The notes beneath the pieces are model-generated. The model made no database searches. It saw nothing but the letters and a program-made list of their open reading frames with translations, and was not told the DNA's origin. The translations under genes and the position numbers were made by a program. This document shows, piece by piece, positions 24,231-36,031 of a stretch of 64,000 bases of DNA. The first letter of the stretch is position 1. Each line of letters begins with the position of its first letter. The stretch is taken from positions 310,001 through 374,000 of the forward strand of contig NW_001799544.1 in NCBI RefSeq assembly GCF_000165425.1, written 5' to 3'. Source of the stretch: Paramecium tetraurelia. Its lineage: Eukaryota; Ciliophora; Oligohymenophorea; Peniculida; Parameciidae.

Positions 24231-27200
24231 ATGATAATGCGACTATTCTAGATCTAAATAGGGATAAGAAGGAATTTGGAATAGAGTAAAGGAACAATTA
24301 AGCTATCTCAATTAATTATAATATTTTTGGTCACATAATAGTAATTATTCTATGGCTAAATCAAGCTTTGTATTTTAGATGTTGTTAGTTTTCTCTTCGT
24401 TGCTTAGCTAATATGTCTCTTATTTGTTTATTAGTTTATTCTTTCAGATTTTCCTCAGACTTAAACTTTTCTATGCCATTGTCAATGCTCTTTTAGACTA
24501 TTATTTCGTTTTTGTAGTTATCTTATACGAGGTTCTTCTGAGCCAACGTGGCGAATTTATTAGATTAAGGTTGATTGACTTACGGATTGTGGGCTTGTGG
24601 TGGTTCTTTATTGATATTTTTGTAAGTGATAACAGTGTAGTCTGGAATGACAAATCCTGTTTCAATTCCTACTTTATTAGATACTCTTTAGACTGTCCCT
24701 AAGGATGGGACATCCCAGCCTATACTGAATTGATGATTGTTTTTGCAGTTATCTAGAGTGAAAATAATAATAAGGATACTGCCGAAAACTTTGATCACGT
24801 TCTTTTTCTGACCATCAAAAAAGATCATTGGTACTTGGTGATATGGGTCTCGCGAAGACTACATATTGTGGTTGTACTTACCATTTAATGATATAAATGA
24901 AATAAAAAATATTTGAAATACTTTTATCAGAACTCTTGTTGCTTGCAGTTGTAACTGGTTTGGTAAATTGCTTCTTATATTTAAGAGATTAAATAGTAAT
25001 CAAACAATACTAGTACTAACCTGTTTGAATGTATTCTTAACCATAGTTATTGGGTTTGTAAGAATCTACAATCTCTTTTTGAACAGAGAATTAACTAGAT
25101 GCTTTACTTTATTACTCTGTTTACGTTTGACCCTAATCGTTATTCAAGATTCTGTCTCTAACAAACAGTTGTTCTTGGTTCTCATTAACCATTTGGAAAT
25201 GCAATATGAAATTAAGGTTGCTCTTCTTGTGAATTATGGGCTATCAAGTATTTTGAATGATGTTTAGAATTTAATCCAAACTCCACAGAATGTGATCTAC
25301 TATGTATACTGGTTCCTTGTGTTGTTGCAATTGAAAATTAAGTTTTTCAATGTCAAGGAACCAAAACCTTAAACTATCTCTAAATCCTTGAAGCAAATAC
25401 CAGATGCCCCTCCCACTTTTTAAGCCAAGTCTCAAGAGATGATTAAGCAATTGGATGAACAATCCAAAGTATTGTCCTCATCGGAAATCAAGCCCTTATA
25501 ATTGAACAGTAATAATCTCAATGAGGATGACATTATCATGACAAATATGTACTAATGAGTACAAAAAAAATAAAAGGTCGTGGCTCTCAAATCAATCAGT
25601 GTTGATCTACAACGGCGACTTAAGTATCATCTATCAAACGTTTTATTTGGGCAAGTTGTAAAAGAACGTCGGAGATAAACTAGACTGTGAATTGCTGTTT
25701 TTAGATTCCATTATTATTATTGGATGCAAGGAAATTAATGAATTGCTAGGCCAGTCTGGATACAGTGATTCCATCTTTAGCGAGTATAAATAATCTCTTA
25801 CCTAAAATTAGTGGCTCATTTCTTTGCAACAATATTAATGAAGTCCACAAATGTAAAATCAAAGGCTAATTCACCATTAGAGAATTGATTACATGTTTGT
25901 TCAAAGACTTTGAAAAGTAACTCTATTTCATTGACTTAGATGGCGATTCTTCACTTTAACAATCTTTAAAGTGAAGAATGACTTCTTAGACTTAGATGGT
26001 ATTCAAATCAAACTCTTCATAACTAACATCGATGGACACAAATTCATACTCTTCAATCTTGAATAAGCTCCTGTCTTACCCAAAACCAATAATTCAGACT
26101 CCAACTCATTCCTATAGAACATTTACACCACCTATTCCCATGAATCCATCAATTATGTCAATTGCATAATGACCTTCATTCTACTGCTCACTCATCATAA
26201 TGATTCTCAAATGAGTGAAGGTAGCAATAAAACAACCATGGTAAAACACTCATCTAAATCCTTAGTCTTAAAGCAAAAAAGAAAAAGAAGAATATGTTGC
26301 CAACTCTTTATTGACTATGAGGTACCACACACAGAGATACACATTATTTCTTTATTCAATGAGGGATCACATCTTCTATTTCTAAAATGAATTATTTTTT
26401 AAGATGAATGCAATTAGAATTGAAGACTTGTTAGATGATTTACTCTAAACTTTTGATCCCTTATTAAAATTGAAGCAAATCAAATTAACTACAAGTATAG
26501 AATTATAAGAAGGAAATACAATCATTTTTAGTGATCAAGATAGAGTAAATATTCCTTTAATTTATAGATTAAACAAATCATCTCATGTTTATTACATTAT
26601 TGCTTATAATCATCAACCAAGAGTTCAATCAAATTTGATATTAAGAGTTACACACTCTAAGGAATTATGATCACAATTAAAGATACCAAAGCTGATTTTG
26701 ATGAAACTGCCAAACAAAAGATTATAAATTTAACAAAATTAGTTAATTAGTAATTAAAGAGTCAAAAATCTGCAAATGAATTAGACCTATCAAACCCATT
26801 AGAATTGTAAATGTGCATAATACTCTGCTGGCAATTATCTGGATCCTTTAAAAGAGGACTAGAATTTCTAATTGACAGCCAAGGGTTTTGTACATTCACT
26901 TTTGTGATTGAGTCTCAAAATACCTAAATGAGATATCAAAACTCTGACACTGGACCTATAAAAGTATTAGGCAAGAAGAAATATTTTGAAACTTCATTGT
27001 CCCTTCTTCTGTAAGACAATATTAATCAAGGAGGTGCAGGAGGAGAATCAAGACTCTTATCATTTACCTAATTGTCCAAATAGTTCTCAATAAAACCTAC
27101 AGACCCCATAGATCTACAAAGTGCCTACTTTTCACAACTCTCAAAAATAAGACAAGAGACTTCGAATTCCAGGGTATTTCCCAACAGTGGCACCATACAC

Positions 27201-27890
27201 AAATAATCCAGAGAACAAAGTGGGAGTTTTTCTGGAACTTACAAATAAGGAATCCAATAGGATAGCATCCAATAGATTACAAAACTTTTGAATAGGAATA
27301 ACTTAAGTGTTGCAGGCAAGATAGATTCTCCAGATGAATCACAAAGAACTTTCACTGCAATTGATTTTGGTGCAGCTGAATAAACCATCAATTAAATATC
27401 TTTACCCGAATTTAACCCTAAATTACTCACTTAAGTCATTAAATATCGACTTAGGAATAATTGTTGTTCCAAAGTTTTGATACTGGATAATGACAGTTTT
27501 TAGATTATAGTTTTGGAAAAGGTACTGTAGAAATACGATATCAAATGTGATTATGGATTTACAGGTTCAGAGGGATTAGACAGCATCGAAATGAAGCGAG
27601 GTCGCCCATGTCATTGTGGAAATCGCTACTACTTACTGTACTTCATTGACATTAACCTTCCTGTAAATATTTTGTGATAGATTTAGGGATTGAGTGGTAT
27701 TGAATTTGTCTAACGTATTAAGAAAAATATGCAGCAAGGGAATTTGGATAAGGGATTTGCCATAGCTACAGCTACAGTTGCAGGCTTAAATTCTAAATTG
27801 GATTGTTTTCGAAATGGAATGGATTACTTTATATCAAAACCTTTTGATTTGATAGAGATAAGTGCGGCTGTCTAATATCTTGATTTTTGA
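24231..27890 (+). CDS. Hybrid histidine-kinase-like sensor with degenerate kinase core
   Basis: Multi-exon gene of roughly 1,150 aa. The N-terminal third holds several hydrophobic segments; introns there (24440-25270) are only partly resolved. A conserved linker WLSNQSVLIYNGDLSIIYQ follows, then an H-box-like segment YSHESINYVNCIMTFI that keeps His-Glu but not the usual RTPLN. The ATPase part starts IIFSDQDR (intron) IKQIISCLL, but the N-box asparagine and the DxGxG box are missing (IKDTKADFDET). A C-terminal receiver domain is well kept: ILDNDS, phospho-Asp in YFIDINLPGLSGIE, and the lysine in FISKPFD. Normally such proteins autophosphorylate and pass phosphate to the receiver. Here the ATP-binding boxes look degraded, so it may act as a pseudokinase. 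Introns before the stop include 23- and 24-nt ones. Confidence 0.72.
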
Positions 27891-27934
27891 ATAAGTTTGT
27901 ATGATAGGGTAAAATTAATATAATTAATATTAAA

Positions 27935-29175
27935 ATGAGAGGTCATCAGAAGAGTTTGCCAAATCTAAAATTTCTCCAACATTAATCGACTGCATAAATT
28001 ACACCCTCTAATAGTTCTATTCGATAAAAATTCTAAGAAAACCGAACGTATCGTAAATTCCAAAAAGAGAATTCTCTTAAAATTGACAAAAATTAGTCAG
28101 TCACTCCAGTGATGAATAATGCTGTCAAATTGTTTAGGCAGAATTATATTCAGAAAACAGAACCAAATCTAACATCTCAAAAACAGAATGGAATAGCTGA
28201 AAATCAAGAATAATCAAATTAGAAGCCTACCTCTTTCAAATTTCTTTATCGCCCAATGACAAAATAGAATTCTGAACTCATGCAAACTCTTCGAATAACA
28301 TCAAATTACCCTGAAATCAATCATGTCTATTACGTTTCCGACTTAATTAGAGCCTATGAAAGTAAAGATTGCTATTTCAATCGACTTTTCCAAGATCATC
28401 TATAAGCAAGTTTTATGGCTTTTAAATAATGCGCCACTTCTAAAATTATATTCAGACCAAAACCTGTCGTTTTGCCAAAGGATCCCAAAGGTACACTATA
28501 TAAATTTATAATAGATCAGAGAAAATATACCTTATTACTAGATTTGGATGAAACACTTGTTCATTGTTCCCTGGATGTGAGATTACCATGCGAGAAAAAA
28601 CTCAATATCAGAATATCCCCATCAGAAATCCTGTAGGTTGGACTTACAATTCGTCCTGGGTTATAAAATATGTTAGAAAATTTGTAGCCTTATTTTGAGA
28701 TAATCATTTTTACAGCTTCTCATGTCCAATATGCAAAAAAAGTGAAAATAACATATCTAAATATTAGATAGTAGAATTTATTGACCCAAAAAAAATTATA
28801 TCCAGTGTTTTGTCCAGAGAACATTGCTGTTTCACAAGTCTAGGATAATACATCAAAGATTTATCTATCATAAAAAATCGATCTCTTTCCAAAATCATTC
28901 TGGTGGATAATTCTGCTTGCAGTTATTTTTATTAAATTGATAATGGCGTTCCCATTATTCCATTCTATGACAATAAGTAAGATAAGCAATTGGCTTTGCT
29001 TACCAAGTATTTAATTGGCGTCGTAGGACAAGAAGATATAAGAGAATACAATTAGTATTATTATTTTTAGTATTTCTTTAGGAAATACTTAAAGACATAC
29101 CTCTTGGGTAAATTGGACTCTTTGGAATAAATAATTGATAATTATAAGGCCTAATTTAATTCCAAAAAAACCTGA
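27935..29175 (+). CDS. SCP/FCP1-like (HAD, NIF-domain) protein phosphatase
   Basis: 404 aa after one 26-nt intron; the spliced length is a multiple of three. A basic Ser/Gln-rich N-terminal half precedes the HAD catalytic domain: LLLDLDETLVHCSLD (the DxDxT motif with nucleophile Asp), TIRPGLQNMLENL, EIIIFTASHVQYAKK, then KIILVDNSACSY and NGVPIIPFYDN. This is the FCP/SCP family that removes phosphate from the RNA polymerase II C-terminal repeat or other Ser/Thr targets; the lack of a BRCT domain points to the small SCP/Dullard type. The stretch after the intron keeps DPKKI but the family's hydrophobic core there is divergent. Confidence 0.85.
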
Positions 29176-29189
29176 AAAGTCTTATAATA

Positions 29190-29333
29190 CTAAATTGAAT
29201 TTAAATTTTAATTGTAACAGCTAAATGACACCGGGATGCTATAATAATCACTTTTTTTATTATAATTATCAGATTCGTGATTATTATAAGCCGAACTAAG
29301 TTTCTAAAATATCCTATTTTAAATTTATTTTAA
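29190..29333 (+). promoter_or_regulatory. Upstream block conserved between the two PP2C genes
   Basis: The 140 bp before this PP2C gene match the region before the inverted copy (34080-34240): both contain ACAGCTAAxTGACAxC, then TATAATAATCA, a T-rich spacer with TTATTATAATTAT, and GTGATTATTATAA. The last and the second block are inverted repeats of each other, here with GCTATAATAATCAC facing GTGATTATTATAAGC. Confidence 0.5.
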
Positions 29334-30366
29334 ATGGGCCCATACCTTAGTTAACCTAATAAAAACAAAACAACCACCAGTGGTGAAGGAAAGAGCATTA
29401 TTTTTGCTGCTTCTGAAATGCAAGGTACAATTGTTAAATATTTTATAAGGCTGGAGAAATACAATGGAAGATGCTCACATTCATGTATGTGACTTGTAAC
29501 AAGATCTTTCAATCTTCGGTGTCTTTGATGGCCATGGAGGCAAAGAAGTCGCCCAGTTTGTAGAGAAACACTTCATTGAAGAACTTTAAAAGAATAAAAA
29601 TTTTAAAGATCAAAAGTTTGAAGACGCCCTTAGAGAGACTTTCTTGAAGATGGATGAGCTCTTGCTTACCCCAGAAGGTCAAAAGGAAATTATTTAAATC
29701 AAAGGTGGAGATGATGAGGGTAATTATTTATTAATAATTATTTAAACAGCTTCTTATGCAGGATGTACTGCAAATGTTGCTCTGTTCCATAAGAATGTGT
29801 TGTATGTTGCTAATGCAGGTGATTCTCGATCTGTATTATGCAGAAATAACACAAATTACGATATGAGTGTTGATCACAAACCAGACAACTATGAAGAGAA
29901 ATCAAGAATTGAAAGAGCCGGTGGATTTGTTTCTGATGGAAGAGTCAATGGTAATTATCATTTCCATATTCTTAGGTAACTTAAATCTATCCCGTGCCTT
30001 AGGAGATTTAGAGTATAAGAGAGACAGCAAATTAAGATCAAATGAACAATTGATCATTGCTCTACCAGATATCAAAAAGGTGGAATTAAATCAGACTGAC
30101 AAGTACTTATCTAATTTCTATTATAGATTCCTATTAATGGGATGTGATGGTGTATTTGAAACTCTTGATCATTAAGATTTACTCAAGTTTATTAACTAAA
30201 AACTTGGAAATCAATAAATTACTCCATAATTATTAGGAAGAGTAGCTGAAGACTTGTTAGATAATTTGATTGCACCAGATACCTCAGGTACCCTAATAAT
30301 ATTATTTTAGCCGGAACTGGATGTGACAATATGACAACCTTAATCATATATCTTAAAGGAAAATGA
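29334..30366 (+). CDS. PP2C-type protein phosphatase, copy 1
   Basis: 309 aa after four introns (25, 30, 25 and 23 nt); the spliced length is a multiple of three. Metal-dependent phosphatase motifs are in order: [85 protein letters not shown] and [11 protein letters not shown]. It starts MGPYLSQP, a possible myristoylation site. It dephosphorylates Ser/Thr residues. The gene is the plus-strand arm of an inverted pair with 33062-34079; a 261-bp stretch (29759-30019) is identical in both. The last intron (GTACCC...TTTTAG near the 3' end) is absent from copy 2. Confidence 0.92.
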
Positions 30367-30499
30367 ACAATATGATAATATATATTTAATATATATTAAT
30401 TCCTTTAAAATATGAATATCATTTCCTTTCACTCTGAAGAAATAATATCATTATCTCATCATCTCAAATAAAATTCCTATAATCTTATTTTACTTCAAA

Positions 30500-32700
30500 T
30501 TATATTAAATCTTTGAAAAACTAATAGTACAGTTGAGCAGAAAGGTATGATAGATTTAATCCCAGAAATATTAAATTCATACTAAAGATTTGTCAAGAAC
30601 AAGCTTTGAGTATCAAAAACAGACATTTTTCAAATTAATTAAGAGCTATCAGTTTCAATTAGCTTTCAGGAAAATAATCTATCTGATCATACAATAATCA
30701 TTTGTTAATTAAATTTGAAAAAAAAAATTAAGAAGTGAAAGGCATATAATTTCATAATGAACAAGGAGTAGATTTACCTATTGAATTTGAATTGCTCTTT
30801 TAGTGAGAATTTCCGAGAATTTATTTAGAAAATTCAAGAGAATCAAAAATGAGATTCTAACTCTATAGAAGAAAAAGGTAAGGTCTTGAATTAATAATGC
30901 ATAGAACTTCTTAAGATCTTTAAACATCTTCTAATTAATTAATAGCAATATTAGAACTAAGTAAAATAAGATAACCCATAAACTAAAAAACAAGCTAGTT
31001 TAGTTAATCCAAATAAAAGGGATGATGAGTTCATGAATTATTACTTTGATAATTAGATAACTTAATCACATAAGAACAGGTAGTGTAAAATAATTATTAA
31101 TTACATTAAGAGATAGTTAAGTACTTTTAAATTTCCAACCTCTCCCACTTCCAGAATTATAACCTATTCCTTTTAAACAGTTTTTATATATGAAATCAAG
31201 AATCATTTAAACATAGCATTAATGAATGTTTTAATTTCAGACACTAGGATCTCCAAAATTTGATCCTTCATTATTTTGAATGATGTTTGGAAAAATAGTG
31301 GAAAAGAATTAGTTAAAACTTTCGGGGAGCTCTTGATAATCCAATTAAATAAAAATTTTGGATATCCTATTCCACCGACTAGCGAATTTCGACCAATTAT
31401 AATATTAAGACCCTTATTTAAATGGTTAGAATTGTGTTTTGAAAAATCTTTAAGTAGATACTATAAAAGCGAAATTATAAAACTAAAAGTTGGCTTAATT
31501 TCAGATATTGAAATTTAATAAAGGATATTTCAAGGTTATTATGATAATAATTTAGTAATATTCATTGATTTAAATTGGCATAAAAGACTGCTAATCTAGA
31601 TATATCGGTAGATGAAGGAGAAGACAAAACTTGCAATTAACGAACTTCATTTTCTAAAAGCATAATTAGTAACCAATACTATGAAAATAATAGAGTTAAA
31701 TATTCTTTAAGAAATAGAGTACCTTAAGAAAGTATTCTATCTCCTCATTTATTTGATATTTATACATATTTATTCACTGCAAATACAAAGAAAATAAATA
31801 TTGATGAAAAAATTCGATAACTACTATTTCTAAGCTGATGACTTAGCAATAATATGCTACGAACAACATGCACCAAAAGTAACAAAAGGATTTGAATTAT
31901 TAGCTAAATAACTGAGTTTTGATAATCAACAAGAAAAATGTGCTATTCTGAAACTAAATAAAGAAAAAAAATTTTTAGGAAAAGGTGATGAATGGAATTA
32001 CATTTGTGAGAACTTGCAGATACCCTTGGAGTTGAAATAGATAATAAAGGAAGAAGTAGGGGAACATTTTGCAAAAATAGAGAAAAGAATGAACTATTAT
32101 AAAATACAGTTCCTAGGAATACTGAAAAACTAGGATTTGGCTACAAATTCTTGTTATGGGTTAATTACATGAAACTCTATTTTTGATATATCTTAAGCAT
32201 TATAGAAAGTACAGAATAAGTTGAAACAACTCTGTGAATGAAGTTTAAAGGAATGGCTACTACTACAAAAAATCACCAGTGATATATTCCTTGAAGGATT
32301 AACAGGCAAATTGCAAGATATTGCAGCTTCCAATATGATAAGATTGATCATCTTATTGATTTAAAGTATAATCAAGAGGTAACACAAGAAGGCCAATTAT
32401 ATTATAAAACTAATAGTAAAGGAAAATATGAAAGAGAATTAAAGATATACCAGAGAATATTAGAGAGCCATTCTTATTGCCAATAAGAATTTGCAGTATA
32501 CATAAAGAGAGGATGACTTTTTCACACCAATAATAAATGCATAAAAGCAATTTAAAAAATGAGGGCCTCGTGTTAATAAAAAGTAATTATAAACTAAAGA
32601 AGAAGAAAATATTTGAAAAAAAATTAAAAATATACAAAAAGAAGCAGGAGGTTTTATAAAATTAAAAAGACATAAAGTTAGTAAATGAATATGTATGTAT
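30500..32700 (+). mobile_element. Decayed non-LTR (LINE-like) retrotransposon
   Basis: A plus-strand frame free of TGA from about 31265 to 32172 encodes a reverse transcriptase: fingers segment PPTSEFRPIIILRPLFKWLE, typical of LINE-type enzymes, and the catalytic YYFQADDLAIIC in place of YADD. The same frame continues on both sides but is cut by TGA codons (before 31262, at 32170 and again about 32240), and further upstream (30540-31230) coding-like pieces are spread over frames. No endonuclease domain was recognised. The 3' end runs into an ATGT and ATT microsatellite, perhaps a remnant of the tail. It sits exactly between the two inverted PP2C copies. Confidence 0.65.
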
Positions 32701-32704
32701 GTAT

Positions 32705-32772
<68 letters not shown>

Positions 32773-32774
32773 GT
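32689..32774. repeat. (ATGT)n then (ATT)n microsatellite
   Basis: Several ATGT/GTAT units followed by about 22 ATT triplets with one G interruption, directly after the retroelement-like sequence. No coding role is seen. Confidence 0.9.
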
Positions 32775-33061
32775 TATTGTTATAATCTTTATTTAGTGAA
32801 GCTCACTAGAGAAGTTTATAAGGAATTTTAATAAGACTATATAAATAAATAAAACTTTATTAGTATTGTTTTAATAATAAGTTTGAACGAAGAACCCAAT
32901 TTTTATCTATATATCCTACGAATACAAATGAAAATAATAGTACGAGGAAAGATCTTTAAGTAAAAAATCCAATCCCATGAAAAATGAGAATAATTTAAGA
33001 AATAGCTTCTCTATTCTTCTGAAATATTTATAATTATATTTTAATTATAACAAAATTCGTT

Positions 33062-34079
33062 TCATTTAAAATAAATTATTATAATTGTCATATTGTCACA
33101 TCCAGTTCCGTTACCTATGAGATCTGAAGCAATCAAGTTATCTAACAAATCTTCAGCTACTCTTCCTAAAAATTATGGAGTAACTGCTTGATTACCAAGC
33201 CTTGAATTAATAAAATTGAGTAAATCTTAATGAATAAGTGTCTCAAAGATACCATCACATCCCATTAAAAGGAATCTATCATAGCATCATAGTTTAAAAT
33301 AATACTTATCATTTTGAGTTAAAACCTCCTTTTTTATATCAGGTAGAGCAATGATCAATTATTCATTTAATCCTAAGGCGGTATTGTCCTTATACTCTAA
33401 ATCTCCTAAGGCACGGGATAGATTTAAGTTACCTAAGAATATGGAAATGATAATTACCATTGACTCTTCCATCAGAAACAAATCCACCGGCTCTTTCAAT
33501 TCTTGATTTCTCTTCATAGTTGTCTGGTTTGTGATCAACACTCATATCGTAATTTGTGTTATTTCTGCATAATACAGATCGAGAATCACCTGCATTAGCA
33601 ACATACAACACATTCTTATGGAACAGAGCAACATTTGCAGTACATCCTGTGCAAATGACTAATATTAAATGATATAGGTAAAATATTACGATTTGGTTTT
33701 TCATCTATTATTTAATTTTTGTACATTTAAGTTTCTTAATTACGCAAGAGCTCATCCATTTTTAAGAATGTTTCTGTCAAAGCTTCTTCAAACTTTTGAT
33801 CTTTAAAGTTTTTATTCTTTTAAATTTCTTCAATAAAGTGTTCCTCAACGAAGTGTGCAATATCCTTGCTTCCATGTCCATCGAATACACCAAAGATAGA
33901 GACATCAGGTACAATGTCACATACATTAATATGAGCGTCTTCCATGTCTTCCCACCAACCTGTATCATAAAATAAAAAGATTTACCTTTCATTTCTGAAG
34001 ACGCATATATAAAATGTTTAGTTTCTTCCACTTTTGTATTTTTGCTTCGATCAGGGGGATTTTGAATTTTGTTGCCCAT
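33062..34079 (-). CDS. PP2C-type protein phosphatase, copy 2 (inverted)
   Basis: 311 aa after three introns (26, 31 and 25 nt); the spliced length is a multiple of three. The same motifs as copy 1 are present: [65 protein letters not shown] and [10 protein letters not shown]. It starts MGNKIQ, again with a glycine at position 2. The N- and C-terminal parts differ from copy 1 at many sites, while 33389-33649 (including a 25-nt intron) is identical, which points to recent gene conversion. The intron near the 3' end of copy 1 is lacking here. It converges on copy 1 across the retroelement. Confidence 0.92.
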
Positions 34080-34240
34080 TTAAAAATTTTTAAATTAGGA
34101 TTTATGAGATCTTAATTGTGATTATAATAATCACGAATTATATAATTATAATAAAAGACTTGATTATTATAACATACTGATGTCACTTAGCTGTTAAAAT
34201 TAAATTTTAAATTCAATTTAATGACACCAATTTACAAAAT
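34080..34240 (-). promoter_or_regulatory. Upstream block of PP2C copy 2
   Basis: Inverted counterpart of 29190-29333. On the minus strand it reads ACAGCTAAGTGACATC, GTTATAATAATCA, an AT spacer, and CGTGATTATTATAA. Its conservation, although the flanking DNA differs, suggests a shared promoter or duplicated leader. Confidence 0.45.
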
Positions 34241-35158
34241 TTATTTTGAATATTTGATAATTTAGCCGAAAACAAGAATTTTATAATAAAAGTATCACTG
34301 TTTGCAATAATATGATTAATTTACTAAAATTAAAGATAATATTTGTTGATTATTCAAAATGTGATCTGTAATCTGTAAATTTAGGAATTTGGTTGTCCTC
34401 TTTTTATAAAGTATAAAAATATTTCTATTAATGTTGAAATCAAACAGTAACCTTGTAATCGACAATCGAATGCAAATCTTTTCATCTAAAAGAAATGAAT
34501 TTTAATTTACAGGTAAATTCAGATTTGGCATTATTAAGATATTATGTTGCTAAAAGCAGTATGATAGAAAAATTTAGCAAGTTTATTGAGAAACCTAAAA
34601 GAATAAAAATATTAAAAATATTAAAATTATGAAGTGAAAAAAAAGTTAGTAATATCTATTAATAATCAGTTATTGAGTAATTTTAGAACTGCACTGCATC
34701 GCGCGTTGCTCAATAATAATATGCTTCAGGATACTAATGTTATTTGATACTAAATCTGCAGGATAAGTAGATAATGCAAAATACTATGAATATTTATCAT
34801 AATAAAAATACTTATTATTAGAAATAAAGAATTGAAAGAGCTGATCGATTTATCTGATAAAATATTAAATTTTCAGTTTAGATAATTGATTCATTTGCTG
34901 GTTAATCCTAAATAAATAATCTGGGATTTTTTTTGAGTTTTGATTTTATAAAAGAATATAAACTCACAACGATCTATTTAATTTAATGCTTATAGATCTC
35001 ATTATTATTCGGTTTATTCTCTTGTTTATTTTGGTTGTGTTGAAAATAGGAGGATTTTCCAGTTAGGGAAATTAATTTATCAATACTTTAAAATCATAAT
35101 TTAGTTTCTTAATTTTTATTGTTTCGTATATTTGCAAGCCTTTGGTGGAACAAAAAGA
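34241..35158. other. Non-coding or unrecognised region
   Basis: About 0.9 kb of AT-rich sequence in which I see no family-level protein match, no RNA gene and no repeat. Short frames exist in all phases but none has a convincing start, splice pattern and stop. Confidence 0.4.
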
Positions 35159-35516
35159 ATGGTACGAGCATTCAACATTTACGCTTTACTTATGAAGAGT
35201 ATAAATCTAATAGCAGAAGATTAATAATATTTAAATCAAGGAAAAGCATATAGAATTTTTGATGAAATAGTTTTATATAGAGTGAACAAAATTTAAGATG
35301 TCATTCTTTTTTTAACTCAATTTATTGAGTTTAGACGTTATTGTAAGTGTATGTTTATGGATTCGAGATTTTGATGGCATCCTACCATACGAGTTGACAA
35401 AAAGATTGTTACTAAGCGACGTTGGGGTCATTTTTTTCTCGTTCCTTGTTGTGTTTCTTCAATTTGTCAAAGTCTATTGGAATGAAATGAAATGCCCCGC
35501 TTCTTTTAAGCTTTGA
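35159..35516 (+). CDS. Small hypothetical protein with hydrophobic C terminus
   Basis: 110 aa if a 25-nt intron (GTAAGTGTATG...TTCGAG) is removed; the spliced length is a multiple of three. It starts MVRAFNIYALLMKSINLIAED and ends with a hydrophobic stretch (VGVIFFSFLVVFLQFV) that could be a membrane anchor. No family recognised. Because the frame upstream of the ATG is also open, it could be the last exon of a longer gene. Confidence 0.35.
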
Positions 35517-35678
35517 TTTAGATTAGCAAATTCCCATTTTAGATTGTTTATATTTTAATTGTTTATTAAATTGATTTTAGATTTTGCATTTTATAATGGC
35601 AACAAGGATAATCATTACTGATAGAAATTATGCTAAAAAAATAAAATTTATAATTCTTAATTTTTCATATTATACATA

Positions 35679-36002
35679 TCATCTGGACAATATTCCTAAC
35701 AAATCTGTGTCTCTAAATATGAGAAGTTCTTATCCGCTTACTTTGACTTTTTATCCACCAAAATCAGGTAGTAAAACGGTATCTCCTACTTTAACACAAA
35801 TTTTAACAAATTCCCCTTTGTGGTCATAATAGCCTTCACCAGCCTTTCATTAAATTAATTGATATACTTCAATGACTACTCCAGCTGGGTTCTTTGTATC
35901 TCCACTATTTAGAAGAATACCACTTTAGGTTTTGGTTGGAACTTCCAGCTTCTTAATAAGAACTCTATTCATGAGAGGGACTAATCTTTTGAATTGCTAC
36001 AT
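35679..36002 (-). CDS. Mitochondrial chaperonin 10 (GroES/HSP10)
   Basis: 99 aa after one 24-nt intron (GTATATCAATTAATTTAATGAAAG); the spliced length is a multiple of three. It is the full length of the family: FKRLVPLMNRVLIKKLEVPTKT, the mobile loop SGILLNSGD, NPAGVVIEAGEGYYD, VKVGDTVLLPDFGG, and FRDTDLLGIL at the end. It caps the chaperonin 60 ring during protein folding, normally in the mitochondrial matrix. The start lies only 29 bp from the start of the divergent HMG-box gene, so the two share one tiny promoter interval. Confidence 0.95.
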
Positions 36003-36031
36003 CAATTAATTTTAATTAAATAAATAATATT

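Noticed and set aside
25942-25985. Near-perfect inverted repeat ATTCTTCACTTTA / TAAAGTGAAGAAT, first taken as a hairpin or mobile-element end that breaks the sensor gene.
   Set aside because: A normal 23-nt intron just upstream puts the whole repeat in one coding frame (KWRFFTLTIFKVKNDF), so it is probably a chance palindrome in coding sequence.
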